Positions 54,520 through 64,000 of a stretch of 64,000 nt of DNA are shown here, in pieces (the first letter of the stretch is position 1; each line of letters opens with the position of its first letter). Origin of the DNA: Ryuthela nishihirai (lineage: Eukaryota; Arthropoda; Arachnida; Araneae; Heptathelidae). Below the pieces are notes generated by a model. That model had not been told where the DNA came from. It saw only the letters and a list, made by a program, of their open reading frames with translations, and did no database searches. The stretch lies in assembly GCA_038380435.1 (NCBI GenBank), contig JAWZYU010000024.1, forward strand, positions 50,678,613 to 50,742,612, given 5' to 3'. Both the position numbers and the translations under genes were made by a program.

Positions 54520-55552
54520 CCACATAGAGCACCCTTGTTAACAGCACATCACCGGGCTATGAGGCTGCAGTGGGTGAAGAACTATTGCCAATAGAATGTG
54601 GAAGATTGGAAACGGTATCTTGATCTGACGAATCAAGGTTCCATCTATACAACACGCTGACGAGAGGTTGTGTGTATGATATAGATTTAGATTACACGAG
54701 GTTATGGACCCCAATTGGCAAGACGGGGTGTTTACAGGCCAATGGAGGCGGGTAATATTTTAGGGTATATTTATATCAGCCACCTTTATGTCTCTTTTAC
54801 CTATCAGGACCATCATCATCACACAAAGCTTATTTGACGCACTCGTTGGCCACCTACACTTGTTCATGGCCATCCATTTCCCACAAGGGGCGGGGGTGGC
54901 TCAGTCGGTAGCGCGCCAGGCTCCTAATCTGTAGTTCGCAGATTCGAGTCCCAGCTGACGAATTTCGTTGTATAGATGGAACCACCGATGGGTTTGGAAA
55001 GGCCGCCGTCCGTCGGATGGGGCGTTAAGCCGTGACCTGTGTGCGGGAGAGCCATACCCTGTGCACGTTAAAGAACACGTTGGATGGCCTTGACGGGAGG
55101 CTACCATCTGTCTCCCAACAGCTGTTCCAGTGGGTCCCCTCCCCCAACCTTCTCTGAGCCTTCGGGGTCCATGTGACCTGCCCATTTAGCCCATGGTGTG
55201 CAAAAAAGTGCCGTTCAGAGGTAAAACAACCTAACCCAACCTATTTCCTACAACAGAATGTCTTCTTTCAACAAGAAAATGCCCTGTCACATCGCTCCCG
55301 TTTGGCAAAGGATTGTTGGAGAATCATTCCAGTGAGTTCACAAACGTCGAAAGGCCCTTTCACTCTTCGGATTTGAACCCTATTGAGCATCTGTGGGACG
55401 AAGTGGAGCGATGCATTTGAAACAGAAACCCACCACAAGCAACTCTCTGCTCTTTACGGACAGCTGTCTTGGAATCATGGACCACAATACCACCCAAACA
55501 TTTGCAACAGCTGGTAAGAGTTCATGCAACAATGTGTTTCTGCTGCTGTGAG
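54520..55552 (+). pseudogene. Tc1-like transposase remnant, split by a SINE-A
   Basis: Cut-and-paste transposase fragments. Around 54545-54610 the peptide HHRAMRLQWVKN and the following EDWKR correspond to the region just before the catalytic core. SDESRFHLY (about 54624-54650) carries the first catalytic Asp. After heavy decay the gene is interrupted by the SINE-A at 54887-55242. It resumes with FFQQENALSHRSRLAKDC (about 55260), where the second catalytic position reads Glu instead of Asp. It then continues, frame-shifted, with SSDLNPIEHLWDEVERC (about 55363-55420, catalytic Glu) and a C-terminal WTTIPPKHLQQLVRV (about 55480-55530). Frameshifts, stops and the SINE make it dead. Confidence 0.88.
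54887..55242 (+). mobile_element. SINE-A copy in Tc1 remnant, with TSD and patch
   Basis: Head GGGGCGGGGGTGGCTCAGTC and a normal tail. TSD ATTTCCCACAA / ATTTCCTACAA (54876-54886 and 55243-55253). The body between the box B region and ACCGATGGG is replaced by ~26 bp (54955-54983) that includes the reverse complement of Tc1 sequence at 54637-54652. See findings. Confidence 0.94.
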
Positions 55553-55564
55553 GGCGAAAGGTGG

Positions 55565-55917
55565 GTTGGGTTGTTTTACCTCTGAGCGGCACTTTTTTGC
55601 ACACCATGGGCTAAATGGCCAGGTCACATGGACCCCGAAGGCTCAGAGAGGGTTGGGGGAGGGGACCCACTGGAACAGCTGTTGGGAGACAGATGGTAGC
55701 CTCTCATCAAGGCCATCCAACGTGTTCTTTAACGTGCACAGGGTATGGCTCTCCCGCACACGGGGCCACAGCTTAACGTCTCATCCGACGGACGGCGGCC
55801 TTTCCAAGCCCATCGGTGTCCCCTACTGACCGTGGGCAGGGCGGGGAATTTTGCGGAGATAAATCTCAACGCTGACCCAGCTGGGACTCGAACCTGGGAA
55901 CTACAGATTACGAGCCA
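55565..55917 (-). mobile_element. SINE-A copy, head-truncated, with TSD
   Basis: Antisense copy ending within the head complement (GATTACGAGCCA). TSD GGCGAAAGGTGG (55553-55564 and 55918-55929). It inserted at the 3' end of the Tc1-like remnant. Confidence 0.95.
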
Positions 55918-56029
55918 GGCGAAAGGTGGACTCTCACGTTATTAGGTGGGTGAGTAAAATAAATTGTCCTTTCAGTGTTGTACGTCATATATATCATATT
56001 CTCAAGTTTATAAAATATGCAAAATATAG

Positions 56030-56348
56030 AGCAGGGATTGGTTCATTCGTCAGTATCGAAGGCGCGTAATCTGATGATAGCAGGTTCGAGTCCCAACTTT
56101 GCCTGCATTGAGATTTTCTCCGATAACTACCGTTGTCGGGGAACAAGAGAACCCCAGTGGGTTGGGAAAGGCGCCTTCCGTCGGATGAAACTTTAAGCCG
56201 TGACCAATGTGGAAACTAATGGCGCGGATGGAACTTTAAGCTGTATCCAATGCACATTAAAGGACAAACTGATGGATTTGATAGGCTAGACATTTAGCTC
56301 ATTGTGCCCACAAAAGGGCGTTCAGAGATAAAATAACTCAACCTAACT
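56030..56348 (+). mobile_element. SINE-A copy, strongly diverged
   Basis: Head traces GGTTCATTCGTCAGTATC and box B GGTTCGAGTCCC, body CCTTCCGTCGGATGAAACTT, and tail GAGATAAAATAACTCAACC. The middle block is partly deleted. Confidence 0.85.
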
Positions 56349-56569
56349 GTACCGATTTAATATTTAGAACTGAATAAAGTTTTGTTATGGTTACTGTCTT
56401 CAGTAGTTTCTCGCAGTATTTTTTTTGTCTAATTGAAGGATCCAGATCATTTTCGAACTTGAACAAACAGACATGAGAAAAGGAAATTTTGAAAAATTCG
56501 ATAGAATCGACATCTTTGCCTCAGTTCGGTTGATCAATTTTTTATCCATGTCACTATTCTAGTCTCCTG

Positions 56570-57565
56570 CTATTTGACTTCATTTCTTTCCCATCTTTCC
56601 TCTGTTATCTGTCTCGACTTCTTACCCTTCTCTCTCCTAGTACTTTGACTTAACATTTCTACATCTCCATCCAATTGCTCTGCCTCATTTCAATTGCTTC
56701 ATTTCACTTTAATATTTATTCCTCGTCTCTTTCTGGTCTGTCCTGTTATCCGATCTTGCCTTTTTAAACACTTCTTTGGCTTCACCTTTTTATCCATCTC
56801 TTTCCTATAACTTTGTCTTCACCTTTTTATCCATCTCTTTCCTATAACTTTGTCTTCACCTTTTTATCCATCTCTTTCCTATAACTTTGTCTTCACCTTT
56901 TTATCCATCTCTTTCCTTAACTTTGTCTTCACCTTTTTATCCATCTCTTTCCTATAACTTTGTCTTCACCTTTTTATCCATCTCTTTCCTATAACTTTGT
57001 CTTCACCTTTTTATCCATCTCTTTCCTATAACTTTGTCTTCACCTTTTTATCCATCTCTTTCCTATAACTTTGTCTTCACCTTTTTATCCATCTCTTTCC
57101 TATAACTTTGTCTTCACCTTTTTATCCATCTCTTTCCTATAACTTTGTCTTCACCTTTTTATCCATCTCTTTCCTATAACTTTGTCTTCATATCTTCCTT
57201 TCTCTCTCTCCTATTATTTAGCTTCACCTTCTTACCCATCTATCTCCTATTACTACTTCTCTTTCTTATCCATTTATCTTGCTGCCTCTTTCTCACCATC
57301 TTCCCCATTTCTCTCCATCACTTTTGCTTCATCTCTTTACATGTCTTTTATTACTTCTGCTTCAATTTATCCCCGTTTCTCTTGATACTTCTTTTTCACA
57401 ATATTCCCCGTTTCTCTCCATCACTTTGGCTTCATCTTCTTACCTGTTTATCTGTCATTACTTCTACTTCACCTTCCTAACTATTTTTCTCTTATCTCTT
57501 ATCTTCTTCTCTGTCCCTCTCCTATTTTTTTGTCCTTATCTTTCTTACCATTTCCCTCATGTCTG
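56570..57565. repeat. 37-bp pyrimidine-rich minisatellite
   Basis: A core of about 10-11 nearly identical 37-bp units (CTTTGTCTTCACCTTTTTAT plus CCATCTCTTTCCTATAA) lies at about 56778-57190. Both flanks (56570-56778 and 57190-57565) hold progressively diverged versions of the same unit. The hydrophobic open frames at 57145-57569 are translations of this repeat. Confidence 0.92.
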
Positions 57566-58370
57566 TTGAATTGATCCTGTTCAATGATTCTAGCCACTGT
57601 CATTCCCAATTTCGCAAGTTTCTCAATTTAATACTTATCTTCAATGAATAAAATGCTGCTGACAGCAAAGCATTAAACGTAAATGAAACATGGTACAAGA
57701 GTAACTCTTTCATACGAAAATGACTTTGTTTTTTTAAATTTCCTTATTCTGCTTCTGGTTTATTTTGTTTATTTGATCTTCAAGCAAAGCAGCAACGACT
57801 AATTAAAGGAAACAACTTTCCCTAATGTCCTTGTCTCGTCATGCTAGCAAATGCTTTAATCCCAGTTAGCGAAAGTTTCGCGAAAATGTGACATTTAGGG
57901 GAAATGTTAGCAGTTGTCGGATTTAATACCAGTCGACATTTAATTTCACGTTTTCTTTCATTTGGGACTCTTTCTCGCTGCGAATTCAGCTAGAGCAAAA
58001 AGGAAAGAAGTGATCTTCTCTCGTTAACTGCTGGAAGTAGATCTGCTTGAATAAATTTCGTGAATAAACAAGGAACTAAAATTTAAATCTATGTTTATCG
58101 ATGATCCGAAAAAGAGAGCAACGTTTGGAAGAGTCATAATGGAAACTAGAGCAGGGAGTGCAAAATAAATTCATAAACATTTTATTTTTGTTTCAGTAAC
58201 TCTGTGACAAACTGCTTGATAAGTTTATGACAGAAGATTCTAACGTATTGGATACTTACGTACTGGATTCGTATTTGGATACTTAACGTACTGGATTCGA
58301 AATATATTTTGGGAGAGGTTTATTTCTCTAAGTTAGATTCGGTTTAAGGTTTTAAGGTGTAATATATTGG
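57566..58370. other. unassigned AT-rich sequence
   Basis: No recognised feature. A short direct repeat, ACGTACTGGATTCG, occurs near 58258-58290. Confidence 0.4.
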
Positions 58371-58371
58371 G

Positions 58372-59150
58372 TTGGGTTGGGCTGTTTGACCTCTGAGCGG
58401 CACTTTTTACACACAATGGAATAAATGGCCAGGTCACAAGGGCCCCAAGGACTCAGAGAATGTTGGGGGTAGGGGGACCCACTGGATAGCTGTTAGGAAA
58501 CATAGTACCCCCCCCTCAAGGCCATCCAAAGTATTCCTTAACGTGCATAACGTATGGCTCTCCCGCACACGGTGCCATGGCTTAACGTCCTATCCGACCG
58601 GGGGGGGGGGGGGTCTCAGTCGGTAGCGCGCCAGACTCGTAATCTGTAGTTCCCAATTTCGAGTCCCAGCTGGGTCAGCGTTGAGATTTATCTCCACAAA
58701 ATTCCCCGCCCTGCCCACGGTCAGTAGGGGACACCGATGGGCTTGGAAAGGCCGCCGTCCGTCGGATGAGACGTTAAGCTGTGGTCCCGTGTGCGGGAGA
58801 GCCATACCCTGTGCACGTTAAAGAACACGCTGGATGGCCTTGACGGGAGGCTACCATCTGTCTCCCAACAGATGTTCCAGTGGGTCCCCTCCCCCAATCT
58901 TCTCTGAGCCTTCGGGGTCCTTGTGACCTGGCCATTTAGCCCATGGTGTGCAAAAAAGTGCCGCTCAGAGGTAAAACAACCCAACCCTATCCGACGAACA
59001 GCGGCCTTTCCAAGCCCATCGGTGCCCCTTACTGATCGAGTGCAAGGCAGGGAGTTTTGCAGAGATAAATCGTAAAGCTGGTCCAAGTAGGACTCGAACC
59101 TGGGAACTGCAGATTATGTGTCTGGCGCGTTACAGATTGAGCCAACCACC
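58372..59150 (-). mobile_element. outer SINE-A copy split by a nested SINE-A
   Basis: Antisense copy: tail side 58372-58598 (GGGCTGTTTGACCTCTGAGC onward) and head side 58996-59150 (GCGGCCTTTCCAAGCCC to GATTGAGCCAACCACC). It is interrupted at CCTATCCGAC by a plus-strand SINE-A. Confidence 0.92.
58599..58985 (+). mobile_element. SINE-A copy, full length, nested, with TSD
   Basis: Begins with a G-run then TCTCAGTCGGTAGCGCGCC. Near-consensus body and tail. TSD CCTATCCGAC (58589-58598 and 58986-58995). It occupies the same position and orientation within its host SINE as the nested copy at 40375-40750. Confidence 0.95.
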
Positions 59151-59393
59151 ACTTACACGTGATATATTGTAAATTGGCAGAGGGAATACTAGGTTAATCT
59201 TAGACATTTCTGTTTGTCAGTACGTTTCCATACTAGTTCTTAAAAAAAAACTTAGCGTAGAATGAGTGGTAACTGGGGAGACTATTAGATTACGTAGTTG
59301 ATGCTTCGACAGTTAGCATCGATCATATGCGGATAAAAATGCAATTTAAAGCAGATGGAAAAAAATCGATGGTTATTTCACCTCTGAACGCGA

Positions 59394-59815
59394 TGCAGGG
59401 TTTGTCTAAGTCGGTAACTCACTAGGCATGGAATCAGTTCCCAATTTCGAGTCCGATCTGTGTCCGAAATGAGAAGGGCGAAGGTGACTCAGTCGGTAGC
59501 GTGTCAGGATCGTAATGTACAGTTCCCAGATTAGAGTCCCACCTGGACCAGCGTTGAGATTTATCTCTGAAAAATTCCTCACCCTGCCCTATGTCAGTAG
59601 GAGATACAGATGGGATTGGAAATACGTCGTCCGTCAGATTCAATATTAAGCCGTGGTCCCATCTGCGGAAAAATATATCTTGTTTACGTTAAAGAACACT
59701 TTGGATGACTTTGAAGGAAGGTTACCATCTATCTCGTAATAGTTGTCCAGTGGGTTCCCTTCCCCAACCTTATCTGAGTCCTTGGATCTTGTGACGCTCA
59801 GAGGAAAAACAGCTC
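59394..59815 (+). mobile_element. SINE-A head fragment followed by a diverged SINE-A
   Basis: A degraded head (59394-59470, TAAGTCGGTAACTCACTAGG then TTTCGAGTCC) directly precedes a second head at 59474 (AGGGCGAAGGTGACTCAGTC) with box B ATTAGAGTCCC and a body reaching CGCTCAGAGG near 59800. It is either a tandem head duplication or two insertions. Confidence 0.8.
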
Positions 59816-59865
59816 AAGCCAGCCTTGAGATATGTATTAGGAAATTCTCATCCCTTCTATCGGAT

Positions 59866-60105
59866 AGAAAGGGGGCACCGATGGGCTTGGAAAGAAAGTG
59901 TCCTTCGGATGGGATAGAACGCCACGGCGCCATATCCTTTGCGCTTTGAAGAACACAGTGGATGGCATTGACAGGAACTACCATCTCCTAGCAGCTGTCC
60001 AATGGTTCCCTTCCCCCATCGTTATCTGAGCCCTTGAGGTCCTTGTTACCTGGCCATATATCCCACTGTGTGCACAAAAGTACCATTCAGAGGTAAAACA
60101 AATCA
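59866..60105 (+). mobile_element. SINE-A copy, head-truncated, diverged
   Basis: From GGGGGCACCGATGGGCTTGG through TGAAGAACACAGTGGATGGC to the tail GAGGTAAAACAAATC. Confidence 0.85.
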
Positions 60106-60370
60106 GCTTTTTGCACATGATGGAACTAAATAGGCAGAAAAAACCAACTTGATGGTCTTTAATGTAAGAAGATTTATTATATCATCTTGAGGAGAAGAAA
60201 TCCTCCCATTAAAGTCATTCAGCATGGTCTTTAAGTGCACAGGGCATGATTCTCCTGCACACGGATTTAAGGCTTGAAATCCTATCCTATGGATGACTTC
60301 GTTCATTAGCCCATTGGTAACTTCTTTATCGCTAAGGGCAGAGTAGCACTTTACAACCCAGGTACAGCGG
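60106..60370 (-). mobile_element. decayed SINE-A fragment
   Basis: Antisense fragments: TTTTTGCACATGATGGAACT, GGTCTTTAAGTGCACAGGGC and ATTAGCCCATTGGTAAC. Strongly diverged and rearranged. Confidence 0.7.
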
Positions 60371-60405
60371 AATTTTGAATATGGAAACATCATGCTATGA
60401 ACCGG

Positions 60406-60789
60406 GTTGGGTTGTTTTACCTCTGAGCGGCACTTTTTTGCACACCATGGACTAAATGGCCAGGTCACAAGGACCCCGAAGGCTCAGAGAAGGTTGGGGG
60501 AGGGGACCCACTGGAACAGCTGTTGGGAGACAGATGGTAGCCTCTCGTCAAGGCCATCCGGCGTGTTCTTTAACGTGCACAGGGTATGGCTCTCCCAAAC
60601 ACGGGGCCACGGCTTAACGTCCCATCCGACGGACGGCGGCCTTTCCAAGCCCATCGGTGTCCCCTACTGACCGTGGGCAGGGCGGGGAATTTTGCGGAGA
60701 TAAATCTCAACGCTTACCCAGCTGGGACTCGAACCTGGGAACTACAGATTACGAGCCTGGCGCGCTACCGACTGAGCCACCCCCGCCCC
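60406..60789 (-). mobile_element. SINE-A copy, full length, with TSD
   Basis: Near-consensus antisense copy. TSD TGCTATGAACCGG (60393-60405 and 60790-60802). It is followed by a plus-strand tail fragment of another SINE-A (about 60828-60858, GTACCGCTCAGAGGTAAAAC). Confidence 0.96.
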
Positions 60790-60859
60790 TGCTATGAACC
60801 GGACCCGCTACCGAGTGGTCCCTTGTAAGTACCGCTCAGAGGTAAAACAACCCAACCTG

Positions 60860-61512
60860 CTGCCCTGCTAAATGATACAACTGATCAAGCTATATCCCTC
60901 CAACCAATCCACTCTTATTTATGCAGCATTATTTTCATTCAGGAAAGAGTAAAATGATAGGAGACAAAAACCAAATTAAAATGTTTTTCCCCAGAGCTAG
61001 TTTCTTGGCGATATCGGCTTTGTAATTATAGGATAAGAAACAGGAATTAAATCATCCACAACAGAAAGAACAAACGACGACTTCATTTCACCATTAATGA
61101 GTTAGGAGTTGGTATTTGATGCTCAGAGAATAAGCTGACGAAAAAATAGCGGTGAAAAGTAATTAAGTTAAAAATACTCTTAACTGTAACAAAATAGTCC
61201 TTAGTAAATCATGAAATTTAAGTCATATTTTTTTTTCCTTTTCGAATGACAAATGTACTACAGCTAACTACCTTATATAATTCCATTAAATGTGTGTTTT
61301 ACTAGCCATTGTGAAAAAGACTTAAAAATCCTTCAGAACGGGAAAAAAGCTGATTTAAGAGAATAATTTCAGTTTTTGCAGCTTCTAGACTTCTTACTTT
61401 GTATTTCAAAGTACCGCTTCATACTTTGTATATAAAGAGACTAGTTAGAAGTAAGTTGATACCGCCCAAAATAATCCATTTTAATGATTGATCATAAGCT
61501 TTTACACTATGA
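60860..61512. other. unassigned AT-rich sequence
   Basis: No recognised feature before the hAT terminus. Confidence 0.4.
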
Positions 61513-61768
61513 CAGGCGTCGGCAACCTATGACCCGCGGGTCACCAAGTGACCCATTTGATAATTTCAAGTGACCCACTTGAGTTCCGCAAATAAAGTAT
61601 AATATATAAAAATAAATTATAAAACATAAACATGAAACAAACACTTTGAGAAAGTATAATTAATAAGATTAACGTTTTGGTTTGATTACAAAATTGCAGA
61701 AATGAACTTAGGCGGAATACAGCGACATTGTCCGAACGAATTTCATCATTACTCGACGAGTGATGATT

Positions 61769-61952
61769 ATTCACATTAAAGACGAAGTAGATGTAAACAA
61801 TAGTAGATGTGTGATCAGCACGTGATCAGGGCTCCTATTGGTCGGCTGGGCTCTCTGACTGCATGCCACCTGCAGCCGACCAATAGGAGCCCTGCCCACC
61901 TGCTGATCACGCATCTATTCTTGTCTACGTTTACTTCGTCTTTAACGTGAAT
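61769..61952. repeat. long inverted repeat in hAT 5' region
   Basis: Two arms of ~80 bp share ATTCAC(A)TTAAAGACGAAGTA, GATGTAAACAA-like and GGGCTCCTATTGGTCGGCTG (exact inverse CAGCCGACCAATAGGAGCCC at the right), separated by a ~24-bp loop. Each arm has a CCAAT-type box. The right arm lies just upstream of the transposase start, so it may contain its promoter. Confidence 0.8.
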
Positions 61953-62013
61953 AAACAGTAGTTCAGAAGTGTGAGAACAGTTACCTAAGCGAAATAATTA
62001 TTATTTTCATTAC

Positions 62014-63877
62014 CATGGACAAACAAAAAGCAGAAAAGAGATTATTTCAAGATGTGTGGACTGAAAAGTATGGATGTATGGAATATGGTGACTAATTGAT
62101 ATGTACTTTATGTACAGATATAATTACCACCAGGACTTGCAATATTGAGCGACACTTTTCTTCAAAACATAAAGATGTGAGTGAAATGCCAGATGATGAA
62201 AAATATGAATACATTGCTAAACGTGTATTAAATTACGGTAACAAAATAAATTTTTGAAGAGATTTGTTACCAGCCACAATTATGCTACATCTACCAGCTC
62301 TATTGCAACTCTTAGTATTGGTACCAACGGAAAACCGTTTACAGACGGCGAATTTTTGAGAAACGCATTCATAAATTGTTCCGAACACTTATTCAATGAC
62401 TTCGCAAATAAAAAATAAATAATTGAGAGAATTAAAGAAATGCCATTGTCGGCCAGAACAGTTCAGCGTCGCATTGAAGATATGGCAAAAAATATTGACG
62501 CACAGGTCAAAAATGATTTGTCTTCTAGTGACGTAATTAGCATTGCACTCGATGAAAGTACCGATGTAAATAGTATGGCTAGGCTGGAAATTATTATTAG
62601 ATTTGCATCAATAAATAGTTCGAACGTCAATGAAGAACTATGCGTTCTTGCTTCAATGAATGACACGATCAAAGGCATTGATATTTTACGTCAAGTACAA
62701 GAGTTTACAAATTTCAAAAATGGGAAAATATTGGATTTAAAAAGTAAATTGTTTTTCATAACTACTGATGGTGCTCCAGCTATGAGAGGAAAAAATGTTG
62801 GATTTGTGAAACTAATGGAAAATGAACTTGGCCGCCCACTTTTATCATTCCATTGTATCATACATGAAGAAAATTTATTTGCAAAGGCATCTACGCAATT
62901 ACTTAAGGATGTAATGGAAAAGGTTGTTAGGATCGTAAACATAATACGTAGTTGCTTGATCTGCATTAACACACAGGCGCTTGAAAGCTTTTTTGGAGGA
63001 AATTGAATCGAAATATGGAGATTTACTGTTACATGCTGAAGTACGATGGTTAAGTCGAGGCAAAGTTCTTAATAGATTTGTAGATTGCTTTGATGATATA
63101 CAAATATTTCTTTACGAAATTGGTGAAAATGATCTCGAGCTCAATGATAAACAATGGTTTTTAATAACTGTATATATATATATTGTTCTTAACAGACGTA
63201 ATGAACCATTATAACGATTTCAACGTACGACTCCAAGGAAATAATCACACAATTTTGAAAATGTACGAGGAATGGAAGAATTTTTGTTCGAAATTAATGT
63301 TATTTCAAACTGACATAAAAACTAAAATATTTCTCTTCTTTTCCTTACTAAAGAGCCAACATCAGAAAGAAAATATCGATGAAAGCAATCTAAATATGTT
63401 CGAAAGTTGTATTTTGAAGATTAAAAGTGAATTTGAAAGTAGATATCAAAGTTTTAAGAAGCACGGCGAAATGTTTACATTTATAATAAAGCCCGACGAA
63501 ATAGAGGAAAATGTTTTAGATTTGCAGTATTTTGAATATCTGAAAATTGACAATTTAAGTTTAGAAATGATTGATTTTAAAAGTTCAAAGTTGTGGACGG
63601 ACAAATTCAAGACATTGCGGAAAGATTTAGAAAACACGGAAGATAATCATCTTCTCATGATATCGTGTTGGGCATCACTTCCTACGAAGTTTTCATCTTT
63701 GAAAAATATTGGCTTTGCCATTTTGTCTGTGTTCGGTTCTACTTATAAATGTGAACAAATATTTTCACACATTTTCATACCGAAAATTCAGACGCTTGTA
63801 TTCGTCTTAAGGTGACTAAGTATGAACCAGACTTGACTAAATTGACGTCACAAATTCAGCATCAGGGGAACCATTGA
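62014..63877 (+). pseudogene. hAT transposase pseudogene (GTF2IRD2/ZBED-like group)
   Basis: Remnant of an enzyme that would excise the element by hairpin-type chemistry. Start MDKQKAEKRLFQDVW at 62014. A BED-like zinc finger follows an in-frame TAA (CTLC...HFSSKH, about 62103-62178). After frameshifts near 62257 and stops near 62418, a 188-codon frame (62440-63006) holds LSARTVQRRIEDMA, the catalytic-core motif ALDESTD, and FITTDGAPAMRG with the second acidic residue, then FHCIIHEEN. The alpha-helical insertion and AEVRWLSRGKVLNRF follow in another frame (62981-63214). A third segment (63183-63815) ends with the hAT dimerisation-type region LPTKFSSLKNIGFAILSVFG. A last frameshift leads to KYEPDLTKLTSQIQ and a stop near 63877. 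These motifs are those of hAT proteins resembling the domesticated GTF2IRD2 and ZBED5 genes. At least five breaks rule out function. Confidence 0.92.
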
Positions 63878-64000
63878 TAACGAAGAGAACGCTTATAAAT
63901 AAAGTTCGTAAATTATTAATGAACTAAAACTTGAGAATTATATTTGTTTTTATAATAATTAGAATTAGAATTTTTTTTTTTTATGTTTTGAGTTTAAACG

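Larger units (their letters stand above)
61513..64000 (+). mobile_element. hAT DNA transposon, runs off window end
   Basis: The left terminus CAGGCGTCGGCAACCTATGA has the CAG-GTCGGCAACC form common in hAT elements, with CCCGCGGGTCA and repeated AGTGACCCA subterminal motifs. A broken hAT transposase gene follows (62014-63877). The right terminus is not seen by 64000. The 5' region contains a long inverted repeat (61769-61952). Confidence 0.85.

Noticed and set aside
57145..57569. Membrane-protein-like ORFs rich in Leu, Phe and Ser
   Set aside because: They translate the pyrimidine-rich 37-bp minisatellite; hydrophobicity follows from T/C-rich codons.

Overview
This is an AT-rich, repeat-dominated stretch of an animal nuclear genome. 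I found no host protein-coding gene, tRNA, rRNA or any prokaryotic feature that I can support. The mixture points to a metazoan: tRNA-headed SINEs with target-site duplications, a mariner, two Tc1-like elements, a hAT, an RTE-like non-LTR retrotransposon, several MITEs and large minisatellite arrays. It is most likely an arthropod. A chelicerate such as a spider is my guess from the look of the SINE and transposase families, and nothing in the sequence proves it.

Layout. 1-3.7 kb: SINE copies and a degenerate ~43-bp minisatellite that has received several SINEs. 3.7-9 kb: mostly unassigned AT-rich DNA, an inverted-repeat MITE complex (6.3-6.9 kb) and decayed SINEs. 9.2-10.3 kb: a 5'-truncated RTE-like retrotransposon on the minus strand. 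13.4-15.1 kb: a 444-bp deletion-derivative MITE abutting a broken Tc1-like element. 15.2-18.7 kb: a 61-bp array, unassigned DNA, then a purine-rich degenerate array. 19-21 kb: SINEs, one nested in another. 22.9-33.1 kb: a ~10.2-kb satellite of ~37-bp monomers with higher-order repeats. 35.4-36.7 kb: a mariner element with TIRs and a DD34D transposase remnant. 38-61 kb: about two dozen SINE copies, two of them nested at the same internal site, a hAT-type MITE, a second broken Tc1-like element split by a SINE, and two more minisatellites. 61.5-64 kb: a hAT element with a broken transposase running to the window end.

The dominant family, called SINE-A here, is ~380-390 bp long. It has a tRNA-like head (box A TGGCTCAGTCGG, box B GGTTCGAGTCC), a conserved body and a tail ending GGTAAAACAACCCAACC. 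Over 30 full or partial copies lie on both strands, many with 8-14-bp target-site duplications. A second tRNA-headed family, SINE-B, has an (ATT)n tail.

The observations I rate highest: (1) the 10-kb satellite appears to have been seeded from an internal SINE-A segment, because the array starts inside a decayed SINE-A and its monomer aligns with that segment; (2) one SINE-A copy seems to have carried ~130 bp of 3' flank to a new site (3' transduction); (3) two SINE-A copies carry short inverted insertions copied from nearby sequence; (4) two SINE-in-SINE nests use the same internal target. No new host biological system (defence, metabolic or similar) is visible.
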